Shown here: piece by piece, positions 25,194 to 33,161 of the stretch
Layout: each line of letters opens with the position of its first letter
Numbering within the stretch: the first letter of the stretch is position 1
Assembly: GCA_036555585.1 (NCBI GenBank)
Contig: DATBLE010000002.1
Location: forward strand, 124,001-188,000
Direction of reading: 5' to 3'
Length of the DNA: 64,000 nt
Origin: DATBLE01 sp036555585
Lineage (GTDB): Bacteria; Actinomycetota; Thermoleophilia; Gaiellales; Gaiellaceae
Translations under genes and position numbers: made by a program
The notes under the pieces: generated by a model
Told to the model about the DNA's origin: nothing
What the model saw: only the letters and a program-made list of their open reading frames with translations
Database searches by the model: none

Positions 25194-25973
25194 TTGCGCC
25201 TCCTGTTCCTCGCCGACGTCTTCGGCTCGCCCGGACGGCGCGCGGTCGAGGAGCGGCTGCCGGCGCTCCGCGAGGAGCTGGGCGTGGGCTTCTGCGTCGT
25301 CAACGGGGAGAACGCCGCCGACGGCCGGGGGCTGACCCCGAAGCTCGCCGACCGGCTGCTCGCCGCCGGCGCCGACGTGGTCACGCTCGGGAACCACGTC
25401 TGGGCCCGCGACGAGATCGGCGCCTACCTCGCGCAGTCTGAGCGGGTGATCCGGCCCGCGAACGTCGCCTCGGGATCGCCCGGGCGGGCGCTGGCGGTGG
25501 CGCCGGCCGCCGACGGCACTCCGGTCGCGGTGGTGAACATCATGGGCTGGCTCTTCCTCGACGTCCCCGTGGGACCGTTCGAGGTGTTGGACGAGCTGGT
25601 CGACGAGGCGCGCAGGCAGGCGGCCGTGGTCCTCGTCGACCTGCACGCCGAGGCGACGAGCGAGAAGATCGCGATCGCCCGCTGGCTCGACGGCCGGGTC
25701 ACGGCCGTGATCGGGACGCACACGCACGTGCAGACGAGCGACGCCCGGGTGCAGCCGGGCGGAACCGCCGCGATCACCGACGCGGGCATGACCGGCCCCC
25801 ACGACTCGGTGATCGGGGTCGAGGCCGAGCTCGCGATCCGGCGCATGCGCACGGGCATGCCCGTCCGCTTCCGCCCCGCCGAGGGCGGGGTCCGCCTCGA
25901 GGGCGTGGTCGTCGACTGCGACGCGGACGGCCGGGCTACGGCGATCGAGACGCTGCGGATCGACGCTTCGTAG
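25194..25973 (+). CDS. YmdB-family metallophosphoesterase
   Basis: The 259-residue protein has all family blocks: MRLLFLADVFGSPGRRAV, VVNGENAADGRGL, TLGNHVWARDEI, VDLHAEATSEK, GTHTHVQTSDARVQPGGTA and TDAGMTGPHDSVIG. YmdB enzymes hydrolyse 2',3'-cyclic nucleotides with a di-iron centre and affect biofilm and sporulation choices in Bacillus. Only a TTG at 25194 precedes the conserved start closely. It is the second gene of a two-gene unit. Confidence 0.92.
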   Translation: MRLLFLADVFGSPGRRAVEERLPALREELGVGFCVVNGENAADGRGLTPKLADRLLAAGADVVTLGNHVWARDEIGAYLAQSERVIRPANVASGSPGRALAVAPAADGTPVAVVNIMGWLFLDVPVGPFEVLDELVDEARRQAAVVLVDLHAEATSEKIAIARWLDGRVTAVIGTHTHVQTSDARVQPGGTAAITDAGMTGPHDSVIGVEAELAIRRMRTGMPVRFRPAEGGVRLEGVVVDCDADGRATAIETLRIDAS

Positions 25974-26007
25974 CCCGCTGGGCGTGGGTGCTCCGGCCGC
26001 CGGTACC

Positions 26008-26147
26008 GGGGACAGTCCCCTGGACTTGGCCGAAGGGAGCAAGCTGTGGCGAGCTGTGGCGGAACCACGCGGCGGCGGGGGCAGCCTCCGTGGCCATTTC
26101 GGCGGGTTCAGTTGGCTCTTCGGAACGTGACCGGGGGACTGTCCCCC
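26008..26147. repeat. 140-bp REPIN-like element with nested inverted repeats
   Basis: Two outer palindromes, GGGGACAGTCCCC (26008-26020) and GGGGGACTGTCCCCC (26133-26147), enclose an inner inverted repeat CCGAAG (26030-26035) and CTTCGG (26118-26123). Each inner arm is exactly nine bases from its outer palindrome, so the element is symmetric. The right palindrome lies inside the 3' end of the glycosyltransferase gene. The layout resembles a REPIN, i.e. two REPs in inverted orientation. Confidence 0.7.
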
Positions 26148-27382
26148 CGACGTGGCCGGGAGGGCCATGCCAGCACGGCGAAGAGCGCGACGAGCACGAG
26201 GTCGCGGGCCAGGACGAGCAACGAGGCGGCCCGGTCGAGGCGGAGCGCAAGGTCGAAGTATCGAAACGGGAACCAGGCCTGCGTCAGCACGAGCGCCAGC
26301 GCGAGCAATGCGCTCGCCACCATCCCCCGCCGGCCGCGGACGAGCGGCACGAGCGGGATCAGCCAGATCAGGAACTGCGGAGAGAGCACCTTGCCGAAGG
26401 CAATGAACGCGCAGACGGCGGTCGCCGACGTGCGGACGAGCCGCTCGCGCGTCGCCGGGCCGCGTGCGAACCAGATCCAGGTGACGACGATCGCAGCCGC
26501 CTGCAGGACGGTCTGGATCGCTGCCAGGGCATCGGGGCCTGCACCCGCGAGGTTGTCTGAGCCGTGACTCGACCGCATCGTGACCCCGAGCCAGCCCACG
26601 GCGTGCGCGGCGAGCAGCACGCCTGCGCCCAGCGACTCGATCTGGAGCGGCCGGTTCGTCTGGGTCGTCACGCTGTGCCAGACACCTTGCGGGGAGAGCA
26701 CCAGGAAGGGCACGAAGCAGAGCGCGACCACGGCCGCGAACACGCCGAGGCAGAGCAGCGCCTCGCGCCGGCCCCTCCGCCGCCAGACCCAGACGGTTGC
26801 GACGGGCACGAGCACCGCGGGGAAGAGCTTCGCCGAGACCGCCAGACCCAGCACGCCCGAGCCCAGCCGGTGCCGCCCGGCGACGAACGCCGCCAGCGCT
26901 CCGGTCGTCAGCGCCGCGGGCCAGAGGTCGAAGCGGGAGAGCAGCACCGAGCCGATCAGCAGGGGAGCGAGCGCCGCGAAGCCGAGCGCCGCGCCGAGCC
27001 GGAGCCCCCCGGCATCGAGGCTGAGCAGGATCGAGAGCATGAACGCGAGCGTGAGCGCTCCGCAGACCAGCATCTCCGCCTCGAAGCCGTCGCGGTAGCG
27101 GTTCAGATCGCCGGCCGGCGACCGCAGCAGCGACGGGAGCGCGAACACGGGCAGGGCGGCGGGCGGGTACTCGAGCCGGAAGTCGCGGTAGGGGACGTGC
27201 CCCTTCGCGATCGCGTCGCCGTAGCGCTGGTAGATCGGCGTGTCGAGGATCTGGCTGTGCCGGTAGAAGCCGACGTGCAAGCCTGCCCAGGCGGCGACGA
27301 ACACCCCGATCGCGAGCGCCACTGCGACGGCCGCGCGGCGGGGATCAGCCTGCTGCGACCAGCTCTCGCTGCTCGTGCTCAT
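26108..27382 (-). CDS. GT87/DUF2029-type polyprenyl-linked glycosyltransferase (membrane)
   Basis: The 424-residue protein has about eleven membrane helices. PIYQRYGDAIAKGHVPYRDFRLEYPPAAL is the first-loop motif of GT-C enzymes of the GT87 family, with the acidic residues near the membrane; LLIGSVLLSRFDLWPAALT, SAKLFPAVLVPVA and FGKVLSPQFLIWLIPL follow. Family members use lipid-linked sugars on the outer face. The last residues (RRGDSPPVTFRRAN) are encoded by a REP palindrome, so the natural C-terminus was probably altered by its insertion. The gene overlaps the next one by 38 bases. Confidence 0.85.
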   Translation of the reverse strand: MSTSSESWSQQADPRRAAVAVALAIGVFVAAWAGLHVGFYRHSQILDTPIYQRYGDAIAKGHVPYRDFRLEYPPAALPVFALPSLLRSPAGDLNRYRDGFEAEMLVCGALTLAFMLSILLSLDAGGLRLGAALGFAALAPLLIGSVLLSRFDLWPAALTTGALAAFVAGRHRLGSGVLGLAVSAKLFPAVLVPVATVWVWRRRGRREALLCLGVFAAVVALCFVPFLVLSPQGVWHSVTTQTNRPLQIESLGAGVLLAAHAVGWLGVTMRSSHGSDNLAGAGPDALAAIQTVLQAAAIVVTWIWFARGPATRERLVRTSATAVCAFIAFGKVLSPQFLIWLIPLVPLVRGRRGMVASALLALALVLTQAWFPFRYFDLALRLDRAASLLVLARDLVLVALFAVLAWPSRPRRGDSPPVTFRRAN

Positions 27383-29129
27383 CGTGGACGGTCGCCTTCG
27401 CCGGCGCGGGCGACGGCTCGGCAGCGAGCACCGCGTACGCGGCGAACGCGAAGAACCACGGGAGGTACAGGTAGAACCAGTGCGTCAGCACGAGCTCGAA
27501 GCCGATCAGGATCGCCCCGGTCAGGGCGGCGAGCTGCAAGGGCGACTTCCGCCGGGGCAGGAATGCTGCCGCCGCGGCACCGGCGACGAGTAGCGCCTCG
27601 AGCACCTTCTGGAGCCACGCCAGGTCGGGCAGGCCGGCGTGGTACTGCCGCCAGTCCCAGATCGAGAACGGCGAGTCGCGGTCGACCTGCGACGGGATCG
27701 TGCGGTCCCAGAAGACGCGGGCCGCATGCAGCGGATCCGGCTCGAGCAGCAGCACCCAGAAGCACGCGACGGACGCAACCGCGAAGGCGCCCGCGAAGAT
27801 CAGCGCCGTCCGCCTGCTCTTCCGGAACTCCGGGTAGGTCGCCCACAGCGGCGCCACCAGCAGGGCGCCGAACTTCGTCCACGAGGCGAGCGCGACGAGC
27901 CCTCCCCGCGCCCAGGCCGAGGTGCAGAGCCAGAAGCCCCAGATCAGGAAGGCGGGCATGATCGCGTCGTTGGTGTTCGAGCTGGACGCGTACTGCGCGA
28001 ACGGGTACGCCGCCCAGGCGAACGCGAGGGTGGCGCCGAGGCGGTTGCCGCCGAACCTCCTCCCGGCGAGCGCGAGGCCGAGCACGCAGAGCAGGTCGAA
28101 GGCGATCGAGGTGAAGTGCGCTGCGGGCAGGTCGTCCCACTGGCCGCTCCAGCCGAAGATGGCGTAGCCCGGGATGTACGCGAGGTAGGACATCGGCCCG
28201 TAGGTGTCGCCGTTCGGGTTGGCCGCCTCGCAGCGGCCGTTGGCCTGGATGCGCGCGCGGATCTCGCCGTCGCGGTCGGCCGGGCCGCACGCCTTCAGGT
28301 CGCCCTCGACCGGGAAGTTCCCGTACGGCGACTGGCCGTGGACGATCCGCTCGGCCCCGATCGGACCCGCGTAGCCGACGTCGATCACGTTCGAGTCGCG
28401 CACGTTGAGCCCGACCTTGAAGCCGCAGAGGAAGACGGTGGCGGCGGCGAGCAGCCAGACCGGCCACAGCGGCCGGGAGGTACGCGGCGGCCGGTCGCGC
28501 GCGCCGATCCAGATCGTCCGGCAGAGCAGATACCCGAGGCCGGGGTAGACGAGCGGCACGCTGGTGAAGATCCGGCCGTGGTTGAAGTACCAGAGCGAGA
28601 CCGAGAAGGACAGCAGCGCGAGCAGGTCGAGGTTGCGCAGGCTGAGCGGGCGGCGCAGGTCGGCGAGCCCGATCAGGAAGACCGCGCAGAACGCGAGCCA
28701 GACCGGGAGGCTGTTGATCTTCTTCCCGCCGAACGCGCCCGAGCCGCCGCGGGCCATCTTCCACGCGACCTGGGGGCCGGTCCACGCCTCGGTCACGATC
28801 CCGGTCGTGTCGTCGACGCGGCCGGTTGCGATCTCCCCCGCCGGGCCCGACCACACCTTCACGTCCCAGTCGACGTACTGCTGGTCATAGGTCGCCTGGG
28901 TGACCAGGCTCTTCTTCGGGTAGCGGCCGACCCAGTCCTTCACCTTGGGGACGGCCAGGAGCGCCGCCACGGCCTTCGCCTCCGTCAGCGACCGCGGCGG
29001 CGCCTTGCGCGTGAACGGGACCTGGGTGGCCGGCCGGCTCTGCGTCGCGGTGGACGGCCCCGACGACGCTCCCGCGACGGGCGCGAGCACCAGCAGCGCG
29101 AGCACGGCCGCTGCGACGAGCCGCGTCAC
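27345..29129 (-). CDS. GT87-like membrane glycosyltransferase with signal peptide and extracytoplasmic N-domain
   Basis: The 594-residue protein starts with a signal peptide (VLALLVLAPVAGAS), then an extracytoplasmic segment of about 120 residues (PKVKDWVGRYPKK, DQQYVDWDVKVW) before about twelve helices. The GT-C features are YAGPIGAERIVHGQSPYGNFP, DTYGPMSYLAYIPGYAIFG and SSNTNDAIMPAFLIWGFWL. The N-terminal domain resembles a PepSY-like fold in its DYDVKVW pattern (weak). The GTG start at 29129 is one base after the GtrA gene stop. It is likely to build surface glycans with the neighbouring GT87 and GtrA proteins. Confidence 0.8.
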   Translation of the reverse strand: MTRLVAAAVLALLVLAPVAGASSGPSTATQSRPATQVPFTRKAPPRSLTEAKAVAALLAVPKVKDWVGRYPKKSLVTQATYDQQYVDWDVKVWSGPAGEIATGRVDDTTGIVTEAWTGPQVAWKMARGGSGAFGGKKINSLPVWLAFCAVFLIGLADLRRPLSLRNLDLLALLSFSVSLWYFNHGRIFTSVPLVYPGLGYLLCRTIWIGARDRPPRTSRPLWPVWLLAAATVFLCGFKVGLNVRDSNVIDVGYAGPIGAERIVHGQSPYGNFPVEGDLKACGPADRDGEIRARIQANGRCEAANPNGDTYGPMSYLAYIPGYAIFGWSGQWDDLPAAHFTSIAFDLLCVLGLALAGRRFGGNRLGATLAFAWAAYPFAQYASSSNTNDAIMPAFLIWGFWLCTSAWARGGLVALASWTKFGALLVAPLWATYPEFRKSRRTALIFAGAFAVASVACFWVLLLEPDPLHAARVFWDRTIPSQVDRDSPFSIWDWRQYHAGLPDLAWLQKVLEALLVAGAAAAAFLPRRKSPLQLAALTGAILIGFELVLTHWFYLYLPWFFAFAAYAVLAAEPSPAPAKATVHDEHEQRELVAAG

Positions 29130-29130
29130 G

Positions 29131-29568
29131 CTAGTTCCTGAACGACCAGAGCTTGTTCGCGCTGAAGCTGAACGGGGTGACGAGCACGATCGCGATCGCC
29201 TGGGCGAGGATCTTCCCGCTGCCGAGGGCGACGAGGATCCGCAGGATCACGAGGTTCAGGGCGAGGGCGGCCAGCGAGACGAACAGGAATCGCATCCCCT
29301 GGTAGTAGACGTGTCCGCGGCTGGAACGGAAGGTCCAGAGCCGGTTCCAGAGGTAGTTGTTGGTGACTGCGACCACGAAGGAGCAGACGGCCGCCGGCAG
29401 GTAATGCATCCCGGCGCCCCTGAGCAGCGAGACGTAGACGGCCAGGTTGACCACGTACCCGGTGAGGCCGACCACCGAGAACTTGAGCAGCTCGATCCAG
29501 TTCTCCGAGCGGCCGAGCGCCGCCCGGGCGCGCGCAGCCGCGATTCCCGCTGCCGTCGATCGCGCCAC
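29131..29568 (-). CDS. GtrA-family membrane protein
   Basis: The 145-residue protein has four membrane helices and the GtrA signature: LLKFSVVGLTGYVVNLAVYVSLL, TNNYLWNRLWTFRSS, and PFSFSANKLWSFRN at the end. GtrA proteins are thought to move polyprenyl-linked sugars across the membrane, which fits the two GT87 enzymes encoded next. The GTG start has a TACGCT box six bases upstream. Confidence 0.92.
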   Translation of the reverse strand: MARSTAAGIAAARARAALGRSENWIELLKFSVVGLTGYVVNLAVYVSLLRGAGMHYLPAAVCSFVVAVTNNYLWNRLWTFRSSRGHVYYQGMRFLFVSLAALALNLVILRILVALGSGKILAQAIAIVLVTPFSFSANKLWSFRN

Positions 29569-29574
29569 CGAGCG

Positions 29575-29580
29575 AGCGTA
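29575..29580 (-). promoter_or_regulatory. Putative -10 box TACGCT before gtrA
   Basis: TACGCT lies six bases before the GTG of the GtrA gene, the same box and spacing as at the cupin gene (53256). It would separate the glycosyltransferase operon from the upstream methyltransferase gene. No -35 was found. Confidence 0.35.
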
Positions 29581-29595
29581 GCCGAACCGGTCGGA

Positions 29596-30246
29596 TCACT
29601 CCCCGTCGAAGCCCTCCGCCCCGACGAGCGGAACGAAGCGGCACGGGACCGAGCGCAGCACGGCGGGCCCCTCCGGGCTCCGCACGACCAGCTGGAGCTC
29701 CTGGCCCGACCGGCCGCCGATCGGCACCACGAGCCTGCCTCCGGGCTGCAGCTGGGCGTAGAGGGACGACGGCACCTCCGGCGCGGCAGCCGCCACCGCG
29801 ATCGCACCGAACGGCGCATGCTCGGGCAGGCCGAGCGACCCGTCGCCGACGTGGACGTGCACGTTGGCGAACCCCAGCCTGCGGAGCACCGCCCGGGCGC
29901 GGTCGGCCAGGCCGGCCAGCCGCTCGATCGTGTGCACCTCGGCTGCCAGCTCGGCCAGGACGGCCGCCTGGTAGCCGGAGCCGGTGCCGACGTCGAGGAC
30001 GCGGTCGTCGTCCCGGACCGCCAGCGCCTCGCAGATCCGGGCGACCATGTACGGCTGGGAGATCGTCTGGTCGCCGCCGATCGGCAAGGCGACGTCGTCG
30101 TAGGCGCGGTCGCGTACCGGCTCCGGGACGAACAGCTCCCGCGGGATCCGACCCATGGCCGCGAGCACCCGCTCGTCGGCGATGCCGCGGGCGCGGAGCT
30201 GTTCCTCGACCATGCGTTGCCGCTCGCCTGCGGGATCAGAGCGCAC
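29596..30246 (-). CDS. pcm: Protein-L-isoaspartate O-methyltransferase
   Basis: PCMT repairs damaged isoaspartyl residues in proteins. The 216-residue protein shows MVEEQLRARGI at the start, FVPEPVRDRAYDDVALPIGGDQTISQPYMVA and the SAM motif VLDVGTGSGYQAAVLAEL, all characteristic, followed by VHTIER and VHVGDGSLGLPEHAPFGAI. I chose the GTG at 30246, which overlaps the upstream stop by 11 bases; the ATG at 30213 would also leave the whole domain. Confidence 0.92.
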   Translation of the reverse strand: MRSDPAGERQRMVEEQLRARGIADERVLAAMGRIPRELFVPEPVRDRAYDDVALPIGGDQTISQPYMVARICEALAVRDDDRVLDVGTGSGYQAAVLAELAAEVHTIERLAGLADRARAVLRRLGFANVHVHVGDGSLGLPEHAPFGAIAVAAAAPEVPSSLYAQLQPGGRLVVPIGGRSGQELQLVVRSPEGPAVLRSVPCRFVPLVGAEGFDGE

Positions 30247-31618
30247 GAGCCAGCGCCCGGACGTAGGCGGGCGGCTCGACACCGAAGTGCGCGAGCACCG
30301 TGGGCATCACCTCGCTGATACCCGCAGGCACGGTGCCCAGTCCGGCGACCAGCATCGGCACCTCGGAGTCGCCCCGGAGCAACGAGCCGTGGCTGCCGCC
30401 GCCGAGATGGCTGTGGCCCGCGAGGTCGGTGAACTCGTAGCCCGCGGCGGCGGAGACGAGCACGTCGCCGGCATTCGGGTTGTGCAGGGCGGCCCACGCC
30501 CGCGCGAGGCCGTCGGGGTGGTCGAGGATCGACGGGTCGCCGTCGAGCTCCCAGGTGCCCTCCCGGTCGCGGAAGCCCAGCTCCTCCCCGTCGCGCCTGG
30601 CGACCGCGAGACCGTCGTCGAGGAAGAGGGCGACGTCGACGTCGGGCCTGGCGTCGAGGCGCTCGGCGAGCGACCGCACCGGCTCCGGGCAGAGCGGAAG
30701 CCGGTAGACCTGGCCCGCACGGTTCGACGCGCACACGGCGACGTCGGGGCGTTCGAGCCTGCCCCGGCGGAAGAGCCGGAGGTCGGCGTAGGCCGACTCC
30801 AGCGAGACGGCCTCCTCGACCGGCGTCTGGCCGTGGTCGGAGCAGACGACGACCGCGTACCGCTCGAGGAACGCGTCCGGCCCGCCGGCGACGTCCATCA
30901 GCGAGCCGATCGCGCCGTCCGCGTCGGCCAGCTTCACCGCCGCCGCCTCGGGCCCGAGCGTGTGCGAGACGTAGTCGTAGTCGGAGAGGTAGAAGAGGAA
31001 GAAGTCGAAGCCGTCGCGGGCAACCAGCCACCGCCCGACGGCGGCCGCGTACTCGTCGATGGTCCCCGCCGCCCGCCGCCGCACCGAGAGCGGCGCGCCG
31101 GTCGGGTCCGACTCGAAGAGGTTGTAGAAGAAGAAGCGGCGCGGTCCTCGAGCGGTGCGCCGCACGCCGGGAATGGTCGCGCGGTGCTCCGTGCGGCCGC
31201 GGTAGCAGGTGAAGTTGACCGCGGCGGTGACGAGGCCTGCGTCGTCGAGCGCCTCGAACACCGTCACGGCGTCGGGCGAGAGGTGGCGCGCGCTCAGGTC
31301 GAAGATCGTGTCCACGAGCGAGCGCCGCGTGCCGGCGGCGACGAGCGCGGCGAAGGACGAGCCGTACTCCACCAGCCGCCGGTCGTCCCGGTCGAACCAG
31401 ACGAGGTGCGGGATCCGGTGGACGTTCGGGTGGGCGCCCGTGGCGATGGACGCCGCGCAGACGGGTGTCAGGGAAGGGAACGTCGAGGTCGCGCGTGCAT
31501 ACCGGCCGTGGCGCGCGAGCAGGGCGAGCGCCGGGGCCTCGTCGGTTTCGACCGCGTGCTCGAACACCGACGGGACGAGGCCGTCGATGACGACGAGCAC
31601 GAGGCCCTTCCGGCTCAT
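30236..31618 (-). CDS. Alkaline phosphatase/nucleotide pyrophosphatase-family protein
   Basis: The 460-residue protein is of the AP superfamily with type I phosphodiesterase features: LVLVVIDGLVPSVFE binds the first metal, ATSTFPSLTPVCAASIATG carries the nucleophile Thr/Ser, IPHLVWFDR follows, and VVVCSDHGQTPVEE and GGGSHGSLLRGDSEVPML supply the second set of metal ligands. No signal peptide is present, so it would be cytoplasmic, unlike many relatives. The substrate may be a nucleotide or a phospho-/phosphono-lipid (unknown). It overlaps pcm by 11 bases. Confidence 0.85.
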   Translation of the reverse strand: MSRKGLVLVVIDGLVPSVFEHAVETDEAPALALLARHGRYARATSTFPSLTPVCAASIATGAHPNVHRIPHLVWFDRDDRRLVEYGSSFAALVAAGTRRSLVDTIFDLSARHLSPDAVTVFEALDDAGLVTAAVNFTCYRGRTEHRATIPGVRRTARGPRRFFFYNLFESDPTGAPLSVRRRAAGTIDEYAAAVGRWLVARDGFDFFLFYLSDYDYVSHTLGPEAAAVKLADADGAIGSLMDVAGGPDAFLERYAVVVCSDHGQTPVEEAVSLESAYADLRLFRRGRLERPDVAVCASNRAGQVYRLPLCPEPVRSLAERLDARPDVDVALFLDDGLAVARRDGEELGFRDREGTWELDGDPSILDHPDGLARAWAALHNPNAGDVLVSAAAGYEFTDLAGHSHLGGGSHGSLLRGDSEVPMLVAGLGTVPAGISEVMPTVLAHFGVEPPAYVRALARAL

Positions 31619-31619
31619 G

Positions 31620-32045
31620 TCAGTCCTTCGCGAGGATGCGCAGCCCGGCGTACCGATCGCTCCCGCGCCGGCTCACGCGGGCGGCGAGCAACGGCACGAT
31701 CACGGCCTCCACGTACCCGATCGCCGGCGCGAAGGCCAGCGCCGCGAGACCCAGGGCGGCGACGACCACGAGCACCGCGAGCCCGAGCCGGGTCCCCCCG
31801 CTCCGCAGGGCTCCCGTGACGACCACCACGGACGCGACGGCACCCAGGAAGCCGCCGATCGCCCCGGCGGCTGCCTCCGCCCAGTCGCCGACCGCGAGGC
31901 CGATGCCGATGCCGGCGGCGACCGCCAGCAGCGCCGCGACCGCCACGGTGACGCCCCGGCGTCCCGCAGGGACCAGCGCGCCGATCGCAACTCCGGCGCC
32001 CAGGCCGAGCCCGGCGGCGACGCCGATCCAGTACCACGAGCCCAT
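31620..32045 (-). CDS. Hypothetical membrane protein, glycine/alanine-rich
   Basis: The 141-residue protein has four probable helices (4-27, 32-52, 58-80, 86-118) and a basic tail (ARVSRRGSDRYAGLRILAKD). Helices are rich in Gly and Ala, as in glycine-zipper proteins. No motif gives a function. The ATG at 32045 follows a TAGACT box that includes the stop codon of the E2 gene. It is tightly linked to the phosphatase-like gene (one base between them). Confidence 0.65.
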   Translation of the reverse strand: MGSWYWIGVAAGLGLGAGVAIGALVPAGRRGVTVAVAALLAVAAGIGIGLAVGDWAEAAAGAIGGFLGAVASVVVVTGALRSGGTRLGLAVLVVVAALGLAALAFAPAIGYVEAVIVPLLAARVSRRGSDRYAGLRILAKD

Positions 32046-32054
32046 CGTCGAACC

Positions 32055-32060
32055 AGTCTA
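32055..32060 (-). promoter_or_regulatory. Putative -10 box TAGACT overlapping the E2 stop codon
   Basis: The TAG is the stop codon of the E2 gene (32058-32060). Nine bases separate the box from the ATG of the next gene at 32045. No -35 was recognised. Confidence 0.4.
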
Positions 32061-33161
32061 GGCGGTGCTGTGTTCGAGCCGCCCGATCACGGCCAGCCCG
32101 AACTCGGCCGCCCGGGCCCCGTCGACCACACGGTGGTCGAAGGTGACGGCGATCGTCCCCATCGGCCTGACGACGACCTCGCCGTCGCGGACGACCGGAC
32201 GGGGCGCGATCCGGCCGACCCCCAGGATCGCCACCTCCGGGTGGTTGACGATCGGAGTGTGGAAGAGGCCCGCGAGCTTGCCCGCACTGGTCACGGTGAA
32301 GGTCGAGCCGCGCAGCTCGTCGGGCTGGAGCTTTCCCTCGCGGGCGCCGGCGGCCAGCCGGTCGACCTCTGCGGCGAGCTCGTCGACCGTGCGCGACTCG
32401 CACTCGCGTACGACCGGCACGACCAGCCCTTGCTCGGTCTGGACGGCGACGCCGATGTCGTACCGGTCGAGGTAGACGATCTCGTCTCCCTCCAGCCGCG
32501 CGTTCAGCTCGGGGTACTCCTGGAGCGCCGCCGCGCACGCCTTCAGCACCGTCGGCACCAGCAGCTTCAGGTCGACCAGCTCGAAGTCGCACTCCTCGAC
32601 CCAGGTGACCGGCGGGATCTCCCGATGCGCCCGCGCCATGTGCTCGGCGATCAGCCGCCGGACGCCGCGCAGCTTCTCGCGCCGCTCTCCCCGGGACTGT
32701 CCCGGGGTCGGGGACAGTCCCTGAGCCGCACGGACATCCGCCTCGGTGACCTGCCCGTTCGGCCCCGTGCCGGCCAAGCCCGCCAGGTCGACGCCGAGCT
32801 CTCGTGCCACCCGGCGGACGAGCGGCGTCGCGCGCACCCGTTGCGGCTGCGGCGCGGAGCCTGCAGGGACAGACCCCTCGGGGTCTGTCCCTACGGAGAC
32901 CGCCGACGTCGCATCGACGCTCGACCCGTCGCCGATCACGACGAGCACCGTCCCGACCGGGACGACCTCGCCCTCGCCGACCAGGATGCGCGCCACCTTC
33001 CCGGCCGCGGGCGAGGGGATCTCGACCGTCGTCTTGTCGGTCTGGATCTCGACCAGCGGGTCGTCCTCGGCCACCTCCTGCCCTTCCGAGACGAGCCAGC
33101 GGGCGACCTCGCCCTCGGTCAGGCCCTCGCCGAGGTCGGGCAGCCTGAGCTCGTAGCTCAC
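32058..33161 (-). CDS. Dihydrolipoamide acyltransferase (E2) of a 2-oxoacid dehydrogenase, with REP sequences in both linkers
   Basis: The 367-residue protein has one lipoyl domain (1-78, lipoyl Lys43 in EIQTDKTTVEIP), a linker, a peripheral-subunit binding domain (110-146, ATPLVRRVARELGVDLAGL), a second linker and the catalytic domain with HRVVDG (343-348). It transfers the acyl group to CoA. Both linkers contain REP-like palindromes read in frame: GTDPEGSVP (91-99) and QGLSPTPGQSRG (147-158). Linkers tolerate insertion, so function is probably kept. The GTG start overlaps the E1-beta stop (GTGA). Branched-chain oxoacids are more likely than pyruvate, judging by the separate E1 subunits. Confidence 0.9.
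   Translation of the reverse strand: MSYELRLPDLGEGLTEGEVARWLVSEGQEVAEDDPLVEIQTDKTTVEIPSPAAGKVARILVGEGEVVPVGTVLVVIGDGSSVDATSAVSVGTDPEGSVPAGSAPQPQRVRATPLVRRVARELGVDLAGLAGTGPNGQVTEADVRAAQGLSPTPGQSRGERREKLRGVRRLIAEHMARAHREIPPVTWVEECDFELVDLKLLVPTVLKACAAALQEYPELNARLEGDEIVYLDRYDIGVAVQTEQGLVVPVVRECESRTVDELAAEVDRLAAGAREGKLQPDELRGSTFTVTSAGKLAGLFHTPIVNHPEVAILGVGRIAPRPVVRDGEVVVRPMGTIAVTFDHRVVDGARAAEFGLAVIGRLEHSTA
32693..32721. repeat. REP-like inverted pair in the second E2 linker
   Basis: GGGACTGTCCC (32693-32703) and GGGACAGTCCC (32711-32721) are reverse complements separated by seven bases. Each is itself a near-palindrome. They match the arms of the element at 26008-26147. They are translated in frame as part of the flexible linker between the binding and catalytic domains. 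Confidence 0.75.
32866..32891. repeat. Perfect REP palindrome in the first E2 linker
   Basis: GGGACAGACCCC (32866-32877), TC, GGGGTCTGTCCC (32880-32891) is a perfect 12-bp inverted repeat. The arm is identical to one arm of each RAYT-flanking element at 1857 and 2410. It is read in frame between the lipoyl and binding domains. Confidence 0.85.
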
